64,000 bases of DNA from Candidatus Poribacteria bacterium (GCA_022827625.1 JAJEIE010000012.1:1-64000); one strand, 5' to 3'. Positions 1 through 9,227 are shown, numbered from the stretch's first letter. Notes: generated by a model from the letters alone, not told the origin. Numbers and translations are program-made.

Positions 1-1128
1 CGCCCTATAAAGTATATTTAAAGCCGCGTTGTGGTCGCGGTCGAGTTTGAGTCCACAGGATTTACAATGGAACAGACGTTCAGACAACTTCAGTGTAATA
101 GGCGATTTCTGACAACACTCCGAACAGGTTTGGCTCGTGTGCTGCGGTGGCACTTGATGGAAATGTTTGCCATCGCGCTTTGCCAGCCAGTTACACCAGT
201 CAAAGAACATCCCCCAAGACGCATCCGAAATAGACTTGGCAAGGTATCGGTTCTTGACCATGTTGCTTGGCTTCAGGTTCTCGGCGACGACCGCGTCAAA
301 GCCGTTGTGGTGAAAAAGTTTGTAGGCGGTTTTGGCGATAAAATCAAGACGTTGACAAGCAACAATATCTGCCTGTTTTGCCAACGCGTCTTTTGCCTTA
401 TACCATCTTCGACTTCGATACTGCTTACGCGACAACTCACGCTGAAGTTTCGCGAGTTTGCGTTCAGCTTGTCGATAAAAGCGAGGATTCGGGACTTTTT
501 CACCTTCAGAAGTCGTCAGAAAGTCGTGTGTGCCGACATCCACACCACAAGCGGAGTTTGGAACACATTTCAACGTGTCAGGCACTTCGCAAACGATAAA
601 GACATACCAACCCCGCGCCGTCTTTTTCAACGTGACCTCTTTCGGGTCTCCGATGAACCGACGGTGCTGACGGATTTTGACTTCACCGAGTTTCGGCACT
701 TTCAACAGGTTATACCGTCTGCCTGTTTCGCGAATCGGATTTTGACGGACACGTTCACCTGTTTTAAGCTTGTGTTTCCGCAAACTCCACGACACCGAGC
801 GGACGGAACGTTTATAGCGAGGGTAACCTTTTTTCTCCGAACTGCCTTTGCAGCGGCGTTGAAAATGCTCATGGGCTGCGTTAACTCTCTTAATCGTCGA
901 TACCTGCATATCTTGGGGATGTTCGGAATAGTGAGAAGTGGCAGCGCGCAGGTGCTTCAGATGGTTAATCTGGTCATAAAGCGATACAGAGATACGTCCA
1001 TAGTCCCACATCTGATTGCGCATCTGGAGCATATAGTTCTGCAACTGCTGCTGATGGCGCAACTCCGAAAAAAGCCAACTTTCCTGTGTTTTCGTCGGAT
1101 TCGCACGGTATTTAAACGTTTGTTTCAT
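1..1128 (-). CDS. tnpB: TnpB, IS200/IS605-family RNA-guided nuclease (3' end outside window)
   Basis: Reading the minus strand from the ATG at 1128-1126 gives 376 codons without a stop, running off the left edge. The protein begins MKQTFKYRANPTKTQES, as TnpB proteins do. It keeps the RuvC-like acidic residues: D197 in CGVDVGTHDF, E283 in VVAENLKPSNM, and D363/D365 in LDRDHNAALNI. A zinc ribbon of two CxxC pairs (TCSECC and HCKSCG) precedes the last motif. In this family the protein cuts DNA guided by an RNA made from the element's right end, which would lie beyond base 1. All visible catalytic residues are intact, so it looks functional. No tnpA is present on the visible side. The plus-strand open frame over the same bases is only its antisense shadow. 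Confidence 0.94.
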   Translation of the reverse strand, partial: MKQTFKYRANPTKTQESWLFSELRHQQQLQNYMLQMRNQMWDYGRISVSLYDQINHLKHLRAATSHYSEHPQDMQVSTIKRVNAAHEHFQRRCKGSSEKKGYPRYKRSVRSVSWSLRKHKLKTGERVRQNPIRETGRRYNLLKVPKLGEVKIRQHRRFIGDPKEVTLKKTARGWYVFIVCEVPDTLKCVPNSACGVDVGTHDFLTTSEGEKVPNPRFYRQAERKLAKLQRELSRKQYRSRRWYKAKDALAKQADIVACQRLDFIAKTAYKLFHHNGFDAVVAENLKPSNMVKNRYLAKSISDASWGMFFDWCNWLAKRDGKHFHQVPPQHTSQTCSECCQKSPITLKLSERLFHCKSCGLKLDRDHNAALNILYRA

Positions 1129-1138
1129 GGTCTATCAC

Positions 1139-1227
1139 GTATCACGCCTTTAACCCCTTCACAGTGGGTAGGAAACCGACACGTAACCTTGCGATTACGC
1201 TGTGAATGTCGGTTTCCAACGTGATAC
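1139..1227. repeat. Nested inverted repeats upstream of tnpB, candidate left end of the element
   Basis: An outer 8-bp pair (GTATCACG at 1139-1146, CGTGATAC at 1220-1227) encloses an inner 11-bp pair (GGAAACCGACA at 1171-1181, TGTCGGTTTCC at 1207-1217). IS200/IS605 ends carry imperfect hairpins recognised by the Y1 transposase, and this lies just upstream of the tnpB start, so a left-end role is likely. The exact cleavage site was not identified. Confidence 0.6.
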
Positions 1228-1481
1228 ATTTATTAAACCACAGTTTACTAAAAATGTCAAGTGTTTTTTCAAAAAACGCTTTGGTCTAACACACGAGGGC
1301 GGATTTTCCTCCCCACGCTAAAGCGAGAGGTTTCCAATACGTCAACTTTGATGAAAGGTAATTTATTATCGGTAGAGGTCTTGTAGCGTAAACTTTCAGT
1401 TTGCGACCTGAAGCAATGAAATCTCTAAAATTATTTCTATCAACGGATCTCTTGTATTCCCAAAACAGGAAAGAATTATCT
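1228..1481. other. Gap between tnpB and the Kelch gene
   Basis: With the palindromes before it this makes a gene-free stretch of about 350 bases. It holds an AT-rich run, a short hairpin-like word (CGCTAAAGCG near 1316-1325) next to GAGAGGTTTCC, and a small inverted repeat AAACT-TTC-AGTTT near 1391-1403. The CGCTAAAGCG segment could mark the true element end. No gene or RNA was recognised. Confidence 0.4.
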
Positions 1482-2561
1482 ATGTCAACTATGCTCAGTT
1501 CAAAAAAAGTTATCGCTATTGGACTCGCTATTTTCATCGCCTTGGTTATGCAAACAGAATCCTTTGCGGATCAAGATTGGGAAGTGAGAACGCAGCTCCC
1601 CACGAAGAGAATAGCTTGTGCGAGGGCTGTCGTGGGTCATAAGATTTATCTCATCGGTGGCTCCCTCTTTAAAAACATGAGGCGCGATAAAGGGGATCCG
1701 GGCCCCTATGGAATTTCAACTGTTGAAGTGTATGACACACAGACCAACACGTGGCAGCGAGGCGCAGATATGCCAACGCCACGCCATATTCCTAAAGCTG
1801 CGGTTGTTAAGGGGACCATTTATGTCTTCGGGGGGTGGAGTGGAGAAGTAAATCCTCTACATAGGAAATATCCAGTGAACGTAGAAGCATATAATCCTCG
1901 AACTGATACATGGATCCAGAAACAAGATATGCCGGTTTCTCGTGTACAGTTTGACCTTGGTGTGGTTGATGGAAAAATCTATGTCATCGGAGGTTCGATA
2001 CGCCTCAATGGAGAACGGATAAACCGTGTTGATGTCTATAATCCCGCCACCGATACGTGGGTGAAGGGTCGAGAAATGCCGACCCCACGTTCAAATTTAG
2101 GTGTAGCGGTTGTCGACAATCGTATTTATGCCATCGGCGGACGTGGATGGCCACGAGTTAACTTCGGTCCCCATCTTACGGTCATTGAGGAATATGACGC
2201 GACAAACCGTCAATGGCAGAAGAGGGGTGATATGTTAGACACCAGACTTTATTTTTGCCCAGTAGTTGTTAGGGATTCCATCTATCTGATTGGTGGGAGC
2301 ATTTCAAAAGGAGTCGGATTCGCCCCTGAGTATTTGGCGAGTGTGCATGTATACGATCCACAGAAAGATGCGTGGAGCGATATTCCATCAATGCCAACCC
2401 CCTTGGCTCCAGTTCAAGGTGCAGCGGTGGTCAATGGAAGGATTTATGTTTTCGGCGGCACCGGAGATGTTGGAAAAGGTTGGGATTTACTTCCAGATGT
2501 TGTGGTCTATGATACCGGTTTTCGTGCGGTCACGGCAAAGGGCAAACTGTCCACGCGTTAG
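1482..2561 (+). CDS. Secreted Kelch-repeat beta-propeller protein
   Basis: A 359-residue protein. An upstream in-frame ATG exists at 1401, but the ATG at 1482 follows an AGGAAAG ribosome site and begins a clear signal peptide (residues about 8-26, hydrophobic, ending TESFA). The rest is about six Kelch blades, each with a hydrophobic-GG turn such as KIYLIGG, TIYVFGG, KIYVIGG, RIYAIGG, SIYLIGG and RIYVFGG, plus YDTQTNTW-type strands. Such propellers usually bind ligands or partners outside the cytoplasm; the partner is not visible. The next gene encodes an ECF sigma factor carrying the same kind of propeller, so the two may be related by duplication or act together, which is an inference. Confidence 0.9.
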   Translation: MSTMLSSKKVIAIGLAIFIALVMQTESFADQDWEVRTQLPTKRIACARAVVGHKIYLIGGSLFKNMRRDKGDPGPYGISTVEVYDTQTNTWQRGADMPTPRHIPKAAVVKGTIYVFGGWSGEVNPLHRKYPVNVEAYNPRTDTWIQKQDMPVSRVQFDLGVVDGKIYVIGGSIRLNGERINRVDVYNPATDTWVKGREMPTPRSNLGVAVVDNRIYAIGGRGWPRVNFGPHLTVIEEYDATNRQWQKRGDMLDTRLYFCPVVVRDSIYLIGGSISKGVGFAPEYLASVHVYDPQKDAWSDIPSMPTPLAPVQGAAVVNGRIYVFGGTGDVGKGWDLLPDVVVYDTGFRAVTAKGKLSTR

Positions 2562-2714
2562 GGTAAACTGAAAGCAGAACCACAGAGACAACATCAAATC
2601 CCCTAACAACCGTCTACAGCTCCCTAAATCTAACTATTGTAAATTCTCTGTGAAATGGCTTACAATGGGGATGTGATCGCAACCAAATCTGTTCGCGTAT
2701 TATAGGAGATTGTC

Positions 2715-4664
2715 ATGGTGGAAAACGATGTTCAACTGATCCGCAGAATTTTGTCAGGCGACGATGAAGCCTTCAGTACGTTAGTCCAAAAGCACCAAAA
2801 GAGTGTCCATGCCCTTGTCTGGCGGAAAGTTAACGACTTTCACCATGCTGAGGAAATTACACAAGACACCTTCCTCCAAGCATACAAAAAACTCTCAACC
2901 CTCAAAAACCCTAACCAATTTGCAGGGTGGATCTATGTCATTGCCAATCGACGCTGTATTAACTGGCTCCAAAGACATAAACCTGCGATGCAATCACTGG
3001 AGGACACATCTGTGGCAGAAATAGAGGAATCTTCTTACATCCATTACGCCGCGGAACAGCGCGAAGCAGCAGACACCGAATATCGCTATGAAATCGTCCA
3101 AAAACTACTGTCTAAACTGCCAGAGAGTGAACGCACGGTCGTGACACTTTACTACCTCGGTGAAATGACGGCGAAGGAGATAAGCAAATTCTTGGGGGTC
3201 TCCGTAAACACAATTACCAGTCGGCTGCGGCGGGCACGAGAACGTTTACAGAAGGACCAAGAACGCATGGTCCAGGAAGTTCTCGGCGGCGTTCAGTTAC
3301 CGAACCACTTGACCGAGAACATCATGCGGCAGGTCACCGATATGAAACCGACACCGCCTCCGGTTGCAAAGCCACTACTCCCGTGGGGTGCCTTTGGCCT
3401 CGCGACCCTTTTGGTTGTCATGCTATTAGGCGCGGCTAACCAATATCTTGTCCGTTTTCAGAGACCCTATAGTTTTGAGGCAGTCTCCGAACCCACGATT
3501 GAAATCGTTGATGCCTTTATCGTTCTCGATGTCGATTCAAAACCCGATGTCCGCAGCCAGATCGGACGAGCAACTTCCGCGAATAAAAACATCGGAGCAG
3601 GACTGCAGGCTTCTGAAACCCCCTTGGTATCCAATGTACAAGAGAACTCTATCAGATTGTCTACGGCGCAGTGGACGCGAAAAGCAGACATGCCAACAGC
3701 CCGGTCTGACTTTTCTACCGCGGTTGTGAATGGAAAGATATTCGCGATCGGGGGCCAAACTCGGGTTGAAAAGGGCGAATTTGGGGACCTGGCTCTTTCA
3801 AAAGTGGAAATGTACGACCCGGAAACCGATACATGGGAGCGAAGGATGGATATGCCGACACCTCGATCTGCTATATCTACCTCAGTTGTAGATGGGAAAA
3901 TCTATACCATGGGTGGAGAACAAACCGAAAAAATTAAGCGATATACGGGATACGTGTACGAAATTAAAGTGCTTCCAACCGTAGAAATGTATGATCCATT
4001 AACGGACACATGGACGCAGAAAGCGGATATGCCGACACCTCGGTCTTACCTTTCTACCTCGGTTGTGGATGGGAAAATCTATGCCATAGGTGGAGTGCCA
4101 AGAACTCGTGAATTATCGCGTTTGGAAACCGTAGAGGTATATGATCCAGCAACGGACACGTGGGAAAAAACTGGAGATATAAACCAAGCACGCTCTTGTG
4201 CAGCAATCGGTGTTGTCAATGGAGAAATTTATGCTATGGGTGGGAGGGGACTGTCCGAGACTCCGTATCTTTCCAGTGTTGAAGCGTTCAATCCAAAAAC
4301 GAATCAATGGCAGGAAATAACAGAAATGCCCTCTCCGAAAACGAGTCACACGGCAAGCGTCATCGATGGAAAAATCTATGTCATAGGGGGTTACGTTCAG
4401 GAAGAGAAAAAATATAAGAACCTTGCCACGATTGAAATCTATGATCCCGCAACCGACCGTTGGACCCAAGAACCGGACATGCTGACTGGAAAATCGGGAC
4501 ATACGACTGAAGTCATAGATGGACAAATTTATATCTTTGGGGGTGCCAATAGTGCGGGTGGAGCTCCCTTGACGAGTGTCGAAGTTTACGACCCAAGCGC
4601 AGTTTCCCAGCGTGTCAATTCAATAGGTAGGCTCATGCAAACGGTGCGAACCAATTTAAAATAG
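2715..4664 (+). CDS. ECF sigma factor fused through a membrane helix to a Kelch propeller
   Basis: A 649-residue protein with three parts. Residues 1-185 are a sigma-70 family ECF factor: region 2 about 12-88 (DDEAFSTLVQKHQKSV, AEEITQDTFLQAYK, GWIYVIANRRCINWL) and region 4 about 130-182 (LPESERTVVTLYYLGEMTAKEISKFLGVS). Residues 224-246 are one membrane helix. Residues from about 312 to the end hold six Kelch blades (KIFAIGG to QIYIFGG). The start follows TAGGAG. Sigma domains work in the cytoplasm, so the propeller should lie outside the membrane, making this a membrane-tethered sigma with its own sensor or adhesion domain. ECF factors with C-terminal extensions are known; no separate anti-sigma gene is adjacent. 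Whether the sigma part is released by proteolysis cannot be seen. Confidence 0.9.
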   Translation: MVENDVQLIRRILSGDDEAFSTLVQKHQKSVHALVWRKVNDFHHAEEITQDTFLQAYKKLSTLKNPNQFAGWIYVIANRRCINWLQRHKPAMQSLEDTSVAEIEESSYIHYAAEQREAADTEYRYEIVQKLLSKLPESERTVVTLYYLGEMTAKEISKFLGVSVNTITSRLRRARERLQKDQERMVQEVLGGVQLPNHLTENIMRQVTDMKPTPPPVAKPLLPWGAFGLATLLVVMLLGAANQYLVRFQRPYSFEAVSEPTIEIVDAFIVLDVDSKPDVRSQIGRATSANKNIGAGLQASETPLVSNVQENSIRLSTAQWTRKADMPTARSDFSTAVVNGKIFAIGGQTRVEKGEFGDLALSKVEMYDPETDTWERRMDMPTPRSAISTSVVDGKIYTMGGEQTEKIKRYTGYVYEIKVLPTVEMYDPLTDTWTQKADMPTPRSYLSTSVVDGKIYAIGGVPRTRELSRLETVEVYDPATDTWEKTGDINQARSCAAIGVVNGEIYAMGGRGLSETPYLSSVEAFNPKTNQWQEITEMPSPKTSHTASVIDGKIYVIGGYVQEEKKYKNLATIEIYDPATDRWTQEPDMLTGKSGHTTEVIDGQIYIFGGANSAGGAPLTSVEVYDPSAVSQRVNSIGRLMQTVRTNLK

Positions 4665-4983
4665 GATTTACCCATTTCCCTCTAAAATCCCGCTATCAAA
4701 AACACCTCGCCTTTTCTGTTACGATCTCCCGATCGCGTCCCCCACGTTTCTCGTGAGAGGGGTTTGTAATCCCGACATCCTTCACGCTCCGATAAATAAT
4801 AGATAGATTAAAATTCGGATTTTTGACATTTTTTTAGATTATGCACCCTTTTCGACCTAAAATTGTGTCTTATGCATGGAAAAGAATCTTCAATGCGTCT
4901 ATAATTACGTGAAACTGTCTTGATTAAGCCTTTTGGAGGATGTGGATACGCCTCATCTCACCCATTCATTAGGAGGGAACTTT
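4665..4983. other. Gap before the TolB-like gene
   Basis: No gene seen in this 319-base gap. Its middle is AT-rich and holds an ECF-like promoter candidate (separate entry). Its 3' end holds the AGGAGGGA ribosome site at 4971-4978 that fixes the next start. Confidence 0.5.
4842..4870 (+). promoter_or_regulatory. Candidate ECF-type promoter, partner of the copy at 15072
   Basis: TGCACC, 17 bases, then GTGTCT. The segment matches 15072-15100 (TGCAAC, 17 bases, GTATCT) at most positions, including the spacer (CTTTT.G.CCT.A.ATT). Each copy follows an ECF-sigma fusion gene and lies upstream of a gene for an exported or membrane protein. It resembles an AAC-N16 spaced ECF promoter with a weak -10 box. 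Confidence 0.4.
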
Positions 4984-6012
4984 GTGAAAAAAGAAAATAA
5001 TATTCAAATGAAACTACTCGTTTTTGCCATAGTTAGCTTATTAGGACTGAATCTAAGCGTTTGTCCACTTTTCGCAAAAGCACCGACAACCTCCAAAATT
5101 CTGTTTACCTCCGCACGGGACGGCAATCGCGACGTCTACATTATGAATCCCGACGGCACGGAACAGGTGAACCTAACACGACACCGCGCAGATGACCAAC
5201 AAGCCGTTTGGTCCCCTACCGGTGAAAAGATTCTTTTCGTCTCCGATCGCGGGGGCGTGCGTGACCTGTACTTGATGGATCCCGATGGATCCAATGTCCG
5301 GCGCTACTTTAAGTTCAAGATAGAAGATTGGAGAACAGATCCAACTTGGTCACCCGATGGCACCCAGTTCGCTTACGAGCGCATAAACTGGGGGAAACTT
5401 TCGATCACGCTCCATATTGCGACCCTTGGAGAACAAGACGCTGAACCCCTTGGCGATGCCTCTTTTCCAGCATGGTCGCCAGATGGCATGGAAATCGCCT
5501 GTAGTATTGGTGGACGACTTACATTTATCAACGTCCGGACAGGTGCGCAAGAAAAACTCCTACCGAAAAAAGCAATGAATTGGCAACGCGATCCATCTTG
5601 GTCGGCTACGGGAGATAAACTCGCCTTTACTTGGAATACACATGAGATGCCGCCTGCCGAGGCGAAGCGACCTGTCTGGGACGCATGGCAGGCGAAACAG
5701 ACAATCTACATCGTCAATCGCGATGGCACTGGACTTCAGCAGCTTATCGAGGAAGACGGTCCATACGCCCAGTATCCAGCATTATCACCTAATGGGCAAG
5801 AAGTCCTTTACACACAAGAGACTAACGGACGGTTCCAAATCTTCAAACTTGATCTGATTAGTGGCGTTCGGACACAATTGACGGATACCGGAGGTCCGAT
5901 TCAAGCGAATGCCGGCGGGGATTGGTTTGATCCCGATTATACGTTGCCGGTCTCGCCGCAACCCCACCTGCTAACAACAACATGGGCAGAAGTCAAAAAG
6001 AAAAACGACTGA
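4984..6012 (+). CDS. Secreted TolB/WD40-like beta-propeller protein
   Basis: A 342-residue protein. The GTG at 4984 is chosen over an upstream ATG because a near-perfect AGGAGGGA lies seven bases before it and a signal peptide follows (MKLLVFAIVSLLGLNLSVCPLFA). The mature part has TolB-type PD40 repeats: KILFTSARDGNRDVYIMNPDGTE, AVWSPTGEKILFVSDRGG (read in parts), PTWSPDGTQFAYER, PAWSPDGMEIACS, PSWSATGDKLAFTW and PALSPNGQEVLYTQ. Proteins of this class are periplasmic or cell-surface scaffolds. No Pal or Tol genes are nearby, so it is not TolB itself. The molecular role is unknown. Confidence 0.88.
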   Translation: MKKENNIQMKLLVFAIVSLLGLNLSVCPLFAKAPTTSKILFTSARDGNRDVYIMNPDGTEQVNLTRHRADDQQAVWSPTGEKILFVSDRGGVRDLYLMDPDGSNVRRYFKFKIEDWRTDPTWSPDGTQFAYERINWGKLSITLHIATLGEQDAEPLGDASFPAWSPDGMEIACSIGGRLTFINVRTGAQEKLLPKKAMNWQRDPSWSATGDKLAFTWNTHEMPPAEAKRPVWDAWQAKQTIYIVNRDGTGLQQLIEEDGPYAQYPALSPNGQEVLYTQETNGRFQIFKLDLISGVRTQLTDTGGPIQANAGGDWFDPDYTLPVSPQPHLLTTTWAEVKKKND

Positions 6013-6141
6013 AAACTGAATGCCTCTGGTTCTCCCCTCTTTTTTCTCCAAAAAATGCAAACATTGTGATAAAATAGAAATAAATCATAAGCCCAAATAT
6101 AAAGAGGCATAGTCTCAAACCACATCTACAAAACCAAAATC

Positions 6142-7221
6142 ATGAAAATTACTGACGTTAAAACTTATAATTTACGCTATCCACTCATCGAATCCTTTGC
6201 CAACTCACGCGGCTGGACAAGCACGCGCACCGCCGTTGTCGTCGAAATCAGCACAGACGCAGGCATTACCGGTTGGGGTGAAGGTGTAAGTATCCCCTCC
6301 GCCTCGACAATCGAATCGCACCTCATTGGGCAATCACCTTTTGAAACGGAACGGATAGGCGAGGCAATGCGTGGCGATCTCGGTGCATTCAGCGGTGTAG
6401 ACATCGCACTCTGGGACATCATGGGCAAGGCACTGGATATGCCGATCTATCAACTCCTCGGCGGCGCGTTCCGCCTGAAGATTCCCGCCTACGCAAGCGG
6501 ACTTTTCAAGAAAGACAAACCCGACATAACCCAAGCGTTGATGGACGAAGCGAAAGGATACGTCGATGCAGGATTCCCCGCTGTCAAGATGAAAATCGGC
6601 TTTGGTGAGGCTTACGATGTGAAGAACGCCGCAGCAGTCCGACGCGCGATTGGGGACGACACCCTCTTCGCCGTTGATGCGAACTGTGGTTACGATGTCG
6701 GAACTGCGATTGATGTCGGGCAGAAGATTTTAGACAACGACCTCTTCTGGTATGAAGAACCGATCACGAGTGACGATGTTGACGGCTATCGGGAAATTCG
6801 ACACGCACTGAAGGTGAGAATCGCTGGCGGTGAGATGTTGAAAGGACGGTGGGCATTCCGCGACCTCATACAGAAACGCGGTTTGGATATTGTGCAACCC
6901 GATATAAGCATCGCTGGCGGTTTTACGGAATGCCGAAAAATCGCTGCCATGGCGAGTGCAAATTACGTCCGCGTCCTCCCCCACATGTGGGGCGGGAGTA
7001 TCCGCCTTGCCGCGACGCTCCACTGGCAAGCCACACTGCCAGATGCGCCGCAGGCACTCAATCCAATCCCTTCGCTCTTAGAGTTCGACATGACCGAGAA
7101 CCGTCTCCGCACGGCATTGGCACAAGAACCAATACAGGCTGTTGATGGATACGTTGACGTTCCGCAGGCACCAGGCTTGGGAATAGAGATTGACCGAGAC
7201 GTGCTGGCACAGTATGCGTGA
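6142..7221 (+). CDS. Enolase-superfamily enzyme, mandelate racemase/muconate lactonizing type
   Basis: A 359-residue protein, the full family length. It has the N-terminal capping domain, then the barrel with K149/K151 (VKMKIGF), metal ligands D179 (VDANCGYD), E205 (WYEEPI) and E231 (AGGEMLKGR), a DIVQPDISIAGG strand, and H281 in LPHMWGG as a likely second base. These enzymes abstract the proton alpha to a carboxylate, as in sugar-acid dehydratases, racemases and cycloisomerases. The substrate cannot be read from the sequence. The DUF547 gene follows closely, and an oxidoreductase of the type often found with sugar-acid metabolism lies a little further downstream. Confidence 0.93.
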   Translation: MKITDVKTYNLRYPLIESFANSRGWTSTRTAVVVEISTDAGITGWGEGVSIPSASTIESHLIGQSPFETERIGEAMRGDLGAFSGVDIALWDIMGKALDMPIYQLLGGAFRLKIPAYASGLFKKDKPDITQALMDEAKGYVDAGFPAVKMKIGFGEAYDVKNAAAVRRAIGDDTLFAVDANCGYDVGTAIDVGQKILDNDLFWYEEPITSDDVDGYREIRHALKVRIAGGEMLKGRWAFRDLIQKRGLDIVQPDISIAGGFTECRKIAAMASANYVRVLPHMWGGSIRLAATLHWQATLPDAPQALNPIPSLLEFDMTENRLRTALAQEPIQAVDGYVDVPQAPGLGIEIDRDVLAQYA

Positions 7222-7232
7222 GGCATTTCGCC

Positions 7233-8033
7233 ATGAAGAAACGTGTGTTCATTGTATGTCTCTTGCTCTTGGCGTTAGGTAGCGCGTTTTTCCTCTATCA
7301 CTTCCGTGTCGAGACGGATGTGCGAACCCAGCAGCCTGCGGAAGGTACTGTTTTCTCTCATGACCTATTCGATCAGGTTCTGCAAGAACACGTCGATGAA
7401 AACGGACGGGTTAACTACACAAAACTGAAGGTGAATCCTGAGAAACTGGAAGCGTATTTGGATCTATTGGCTGTCGCGAAACCTACGGAGTGGTCCTATA
7501 ACGAACAACTGACTTTTTGGATCAATGCCTATAACGCGATTGTCATTAAAGGGGTCATTGACCACTACCCGACAACCAGTGTCCGAAGGGTCAAACTTTT
7601 TAGAGGTTTTTTCTATAGGTTGAAGTTCCAAGTGGCGGGCAAAACCTATACACCGAATCAAATTGAGCACGGCATTCTCCGCGAAGAATTCCCGGATCCA
7701 CGGGTCCACTTTGCGATTGTGTGTGCTTCATTCAGCTGCCCACCTATCGGGAACCGCGCCTTCTCTGCTGAGACAATCGAGGAACGTCTTGAGACCCTAA
7801 CGTTCAATTTTATTAGCAATCCTGAGCAGGTTCGGATTGACCGTGCGAAACGCCGCCTCTACCTTTCAAAAATTTTCAAGTGGTATGACAACGATTTTAA
7901 GGAAGGCTACGAGGGTGTAGCAGATTTCCTCGCCGACTACCTCCCTCCCGAAGACGCAGAATTTTTGGAATCGGAGGAGGTCGAGTTCCAGTATTTGAAT
8001 TACGATTGGACATTGAACGATCAAAAACCATAG
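7233..8033 (+). CDS. DUF547 family membrane-anchored protein
   Basis: A 266-residue protein starting 11 bases after the enolase-superfamily stop; a GTG at 7218 would overlap that stop, but the ATG at 7233 opens directly onto a membrane or signal helix (KKRVFIVCLLLLALGSAFFLYHF). The body shows the DUF547 core: FWINAYNAIVIKGVIDHYP, KLFRGFFYR, HGILREEFPDPRVHFAIVCAS with FSCPPI, and a late LYLSKIFKWYDNDF. The family is widespread in bacteria and plants; a biochemical activity is not established to my knowledge. The cysteines in CASFSCPPIG are the most conserved-looking polar residues. The spacing suggests co-transcription with the upstream enzyme. Confidence 0.88.
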   Translation: MKKRVFIVCLLLLALGSAFFLYHFRVETDVRTQQPAEGTVFSHDLFDQVLQEHVDENGRVNYTKLKVNPEKLEAYLDLLAVAKPTEWSYNEQLTFWINAYNAIVIKGVIDHYPTTSVRRVKLFRGFFYRLKFQVAGKTYTPNQIEHGILREEFPDPRVHFAIVCASFSCPPIGNRAFSAETIEERLETLTFNFISNPEQVRIDRAKRRLYLSKIFKWYDNDFKEGYEGVADFLADYLPPEDAEFLESEEVEFQYLNYDWTLNDQKP

Positions 8034-8099
8034 AAGAGTTGGGGTTAGAAACCTTTACTACCGCTTTATCTGCTTTCAAATTAAAGGGAGATTCAGTTT

Positions 8100-8160
8100 G
8101 TAGTAGGGCAATTCATTGCCCGTTATTGAACTGCGAACGTGTGATAAATCTCACTACTAC
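8100..8160. repeat. REP-like palindrome
   Basis: The arms GTAGTAG (8100-8106) and CTACTAC (8154-8160) enclose an inner hairpin GGGCAA-TTCA-TTGCCC (8106-8121). The words TAGT, GCAATTCATTGC and ACTAC recur at 57487-57507, so this is one copy of a dispersed repeat. Confidence 0.6.
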
Positions 8161-8192
8161 GAACTTACACTTAATAAGGAGAATTCTTTTTC

Positions 8193-9227
8193 ATGGTAAA
8201 TACAGCCGTTATTGGTTACGGATATGCCGGACGCGCCTTTCATTCCTATCTTGTCGGTTTAGCAGATGGGTTAAACCTCTATGCCATCGCGACGCGCGAT
8301 ACGGAACGACGCGAAGCCGCTCGTCAGGCGTATCCAAATGTGAAGATGTATCAGACAATTGACGAAGTTATCGCAGACGATGCGGTCAATCTTGTTGTGT
8401 TAGCCACACCACACGACACCCACGCCGAACTCGCTATCAAAGCGATGGATGCCGGTAAGCACGTTGTAACAGACAAAATCATGGCGATGAACGCCGCCGA
8501 AGCCGATGCCATGATTGAAGCGAGTGAACGGAACAACGTCCTCCTCAGCGTCTTCCACAACCGTAGATGGGACTGGGATTATAATACCGTCAAAAAGATT
8601 ATCGACGATGGCTTGCTCGGAACCCCTTATCTCTATCAGGTGGCGATTATGCGCTATGGACCGCCTCGTGGTTGGCGGGGTGTCAAGAATCAAAGCGGCG
8701 GTATCCTTTACGATTGGCCCGCACACTTCGTCGATCAGGCACTGCAACTCGTAACGGCACCCGTTGCATCCGTGTTCTGTGACGTGCACTACGGCACAAC
8801 ATGGGACATCGACATCGGCAACTACGCCAATCTCATCATCAAGTTTGAAAACGATGTCCGATACCAGATTGAGATCGGCAATCTCTCCAAAGCGGAGAAA
8901 CCGAGATGGTATATCGTTGGGGACCTCGGTGGGTTGATTAAACACGGCTTGGACCCACAGGAGGGACCGATGGTAGCCGGTAACATTGATGCTGCACAAC
9001 AAGACCCCGCAAACTATGCGAAGGTCTGGACAGAAGCAGACGGCGAAAACCGTGAACTCGTCATCGAAAGCGTTCAGACGACATGGAAGTCTTACTACCA
9101 AAACATCGCAGATGTGCTGAACAAAGGTGCAGAGTTAGTCGTTAAACCTGAAGAGATGCAAAAACTGATGCGCGTCTATGATGCAGCGATGCAGTCTGCA
9201 GACACGGGAGAAACTGTGCGGATATAG
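8193..9227 (+). CDS. Gfo/Idh/MocA family NAD(P)-dependent oxidoreductase
   Basis: A 344-residue protein with an N-terminal Rossmann fold: AVIGYGYAGRAFH holds GxGxxG, followed by ATRD at the end of the second strand and VVLATPHDTHAELAIKAM. The family's lysine motif appears as HVVTDKIMAMNAAEAD instead of the usual EKP. The C-terminal half has the typical VFHNRRWDWDYNTVKKIIDDG and SGGILYDWPAHFVDQAL segments, where the GxLxDxGxH site reads GGILYDWPAHF. These enzymes oxidise or reduce sugars and related polyols. AAGGAG lies about a dozen bases before the ATG. The substrate is unknown. Confidence 0.93.
   Translation: MVNTAVIGYGYAGRAFHSYLVGLADGLNLYAIATRDTERREAARQAYPNVKMYQTIDEVIADDAVNLVVLATPHDTHAELAIKAMDAGKHVVTDKIMAMNAAEADAMIEASERNNVLLSVFHNRRWDWDYNTVKKIIDDGLLGTPYLYQVAIMRYGPPRGWRGVKNQSGGILYDWPAHFVDQALQLVTAPVASVFCDVHYGTTWDIDIGNYANLIIKFENDVRYQIEIGNLSKAEKPRWYIVGDLGGLIKHGLDPQEGPMVAGNIDAAQQDPANYAKVWTEADGENRELVIESVQTTWKSYYQNIADVLNKGAELVVKPEEMQKLMRVYDAAMQSADTGETVRI

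Noticed and set aside
31-1224. Plus-strand 397-codon open frame
   Set aside because: It is the antisense of tnpB; the minus-strand reading has all family motifs, the plus-strand one has none.
8400-9101. Minus-strand 233-codon frame within the oxidoreductase gene
   Set aside because: Shadow of the Gfo/Idh/MocA gene on the other strand; the plus-strand reading has complete domain motifs.
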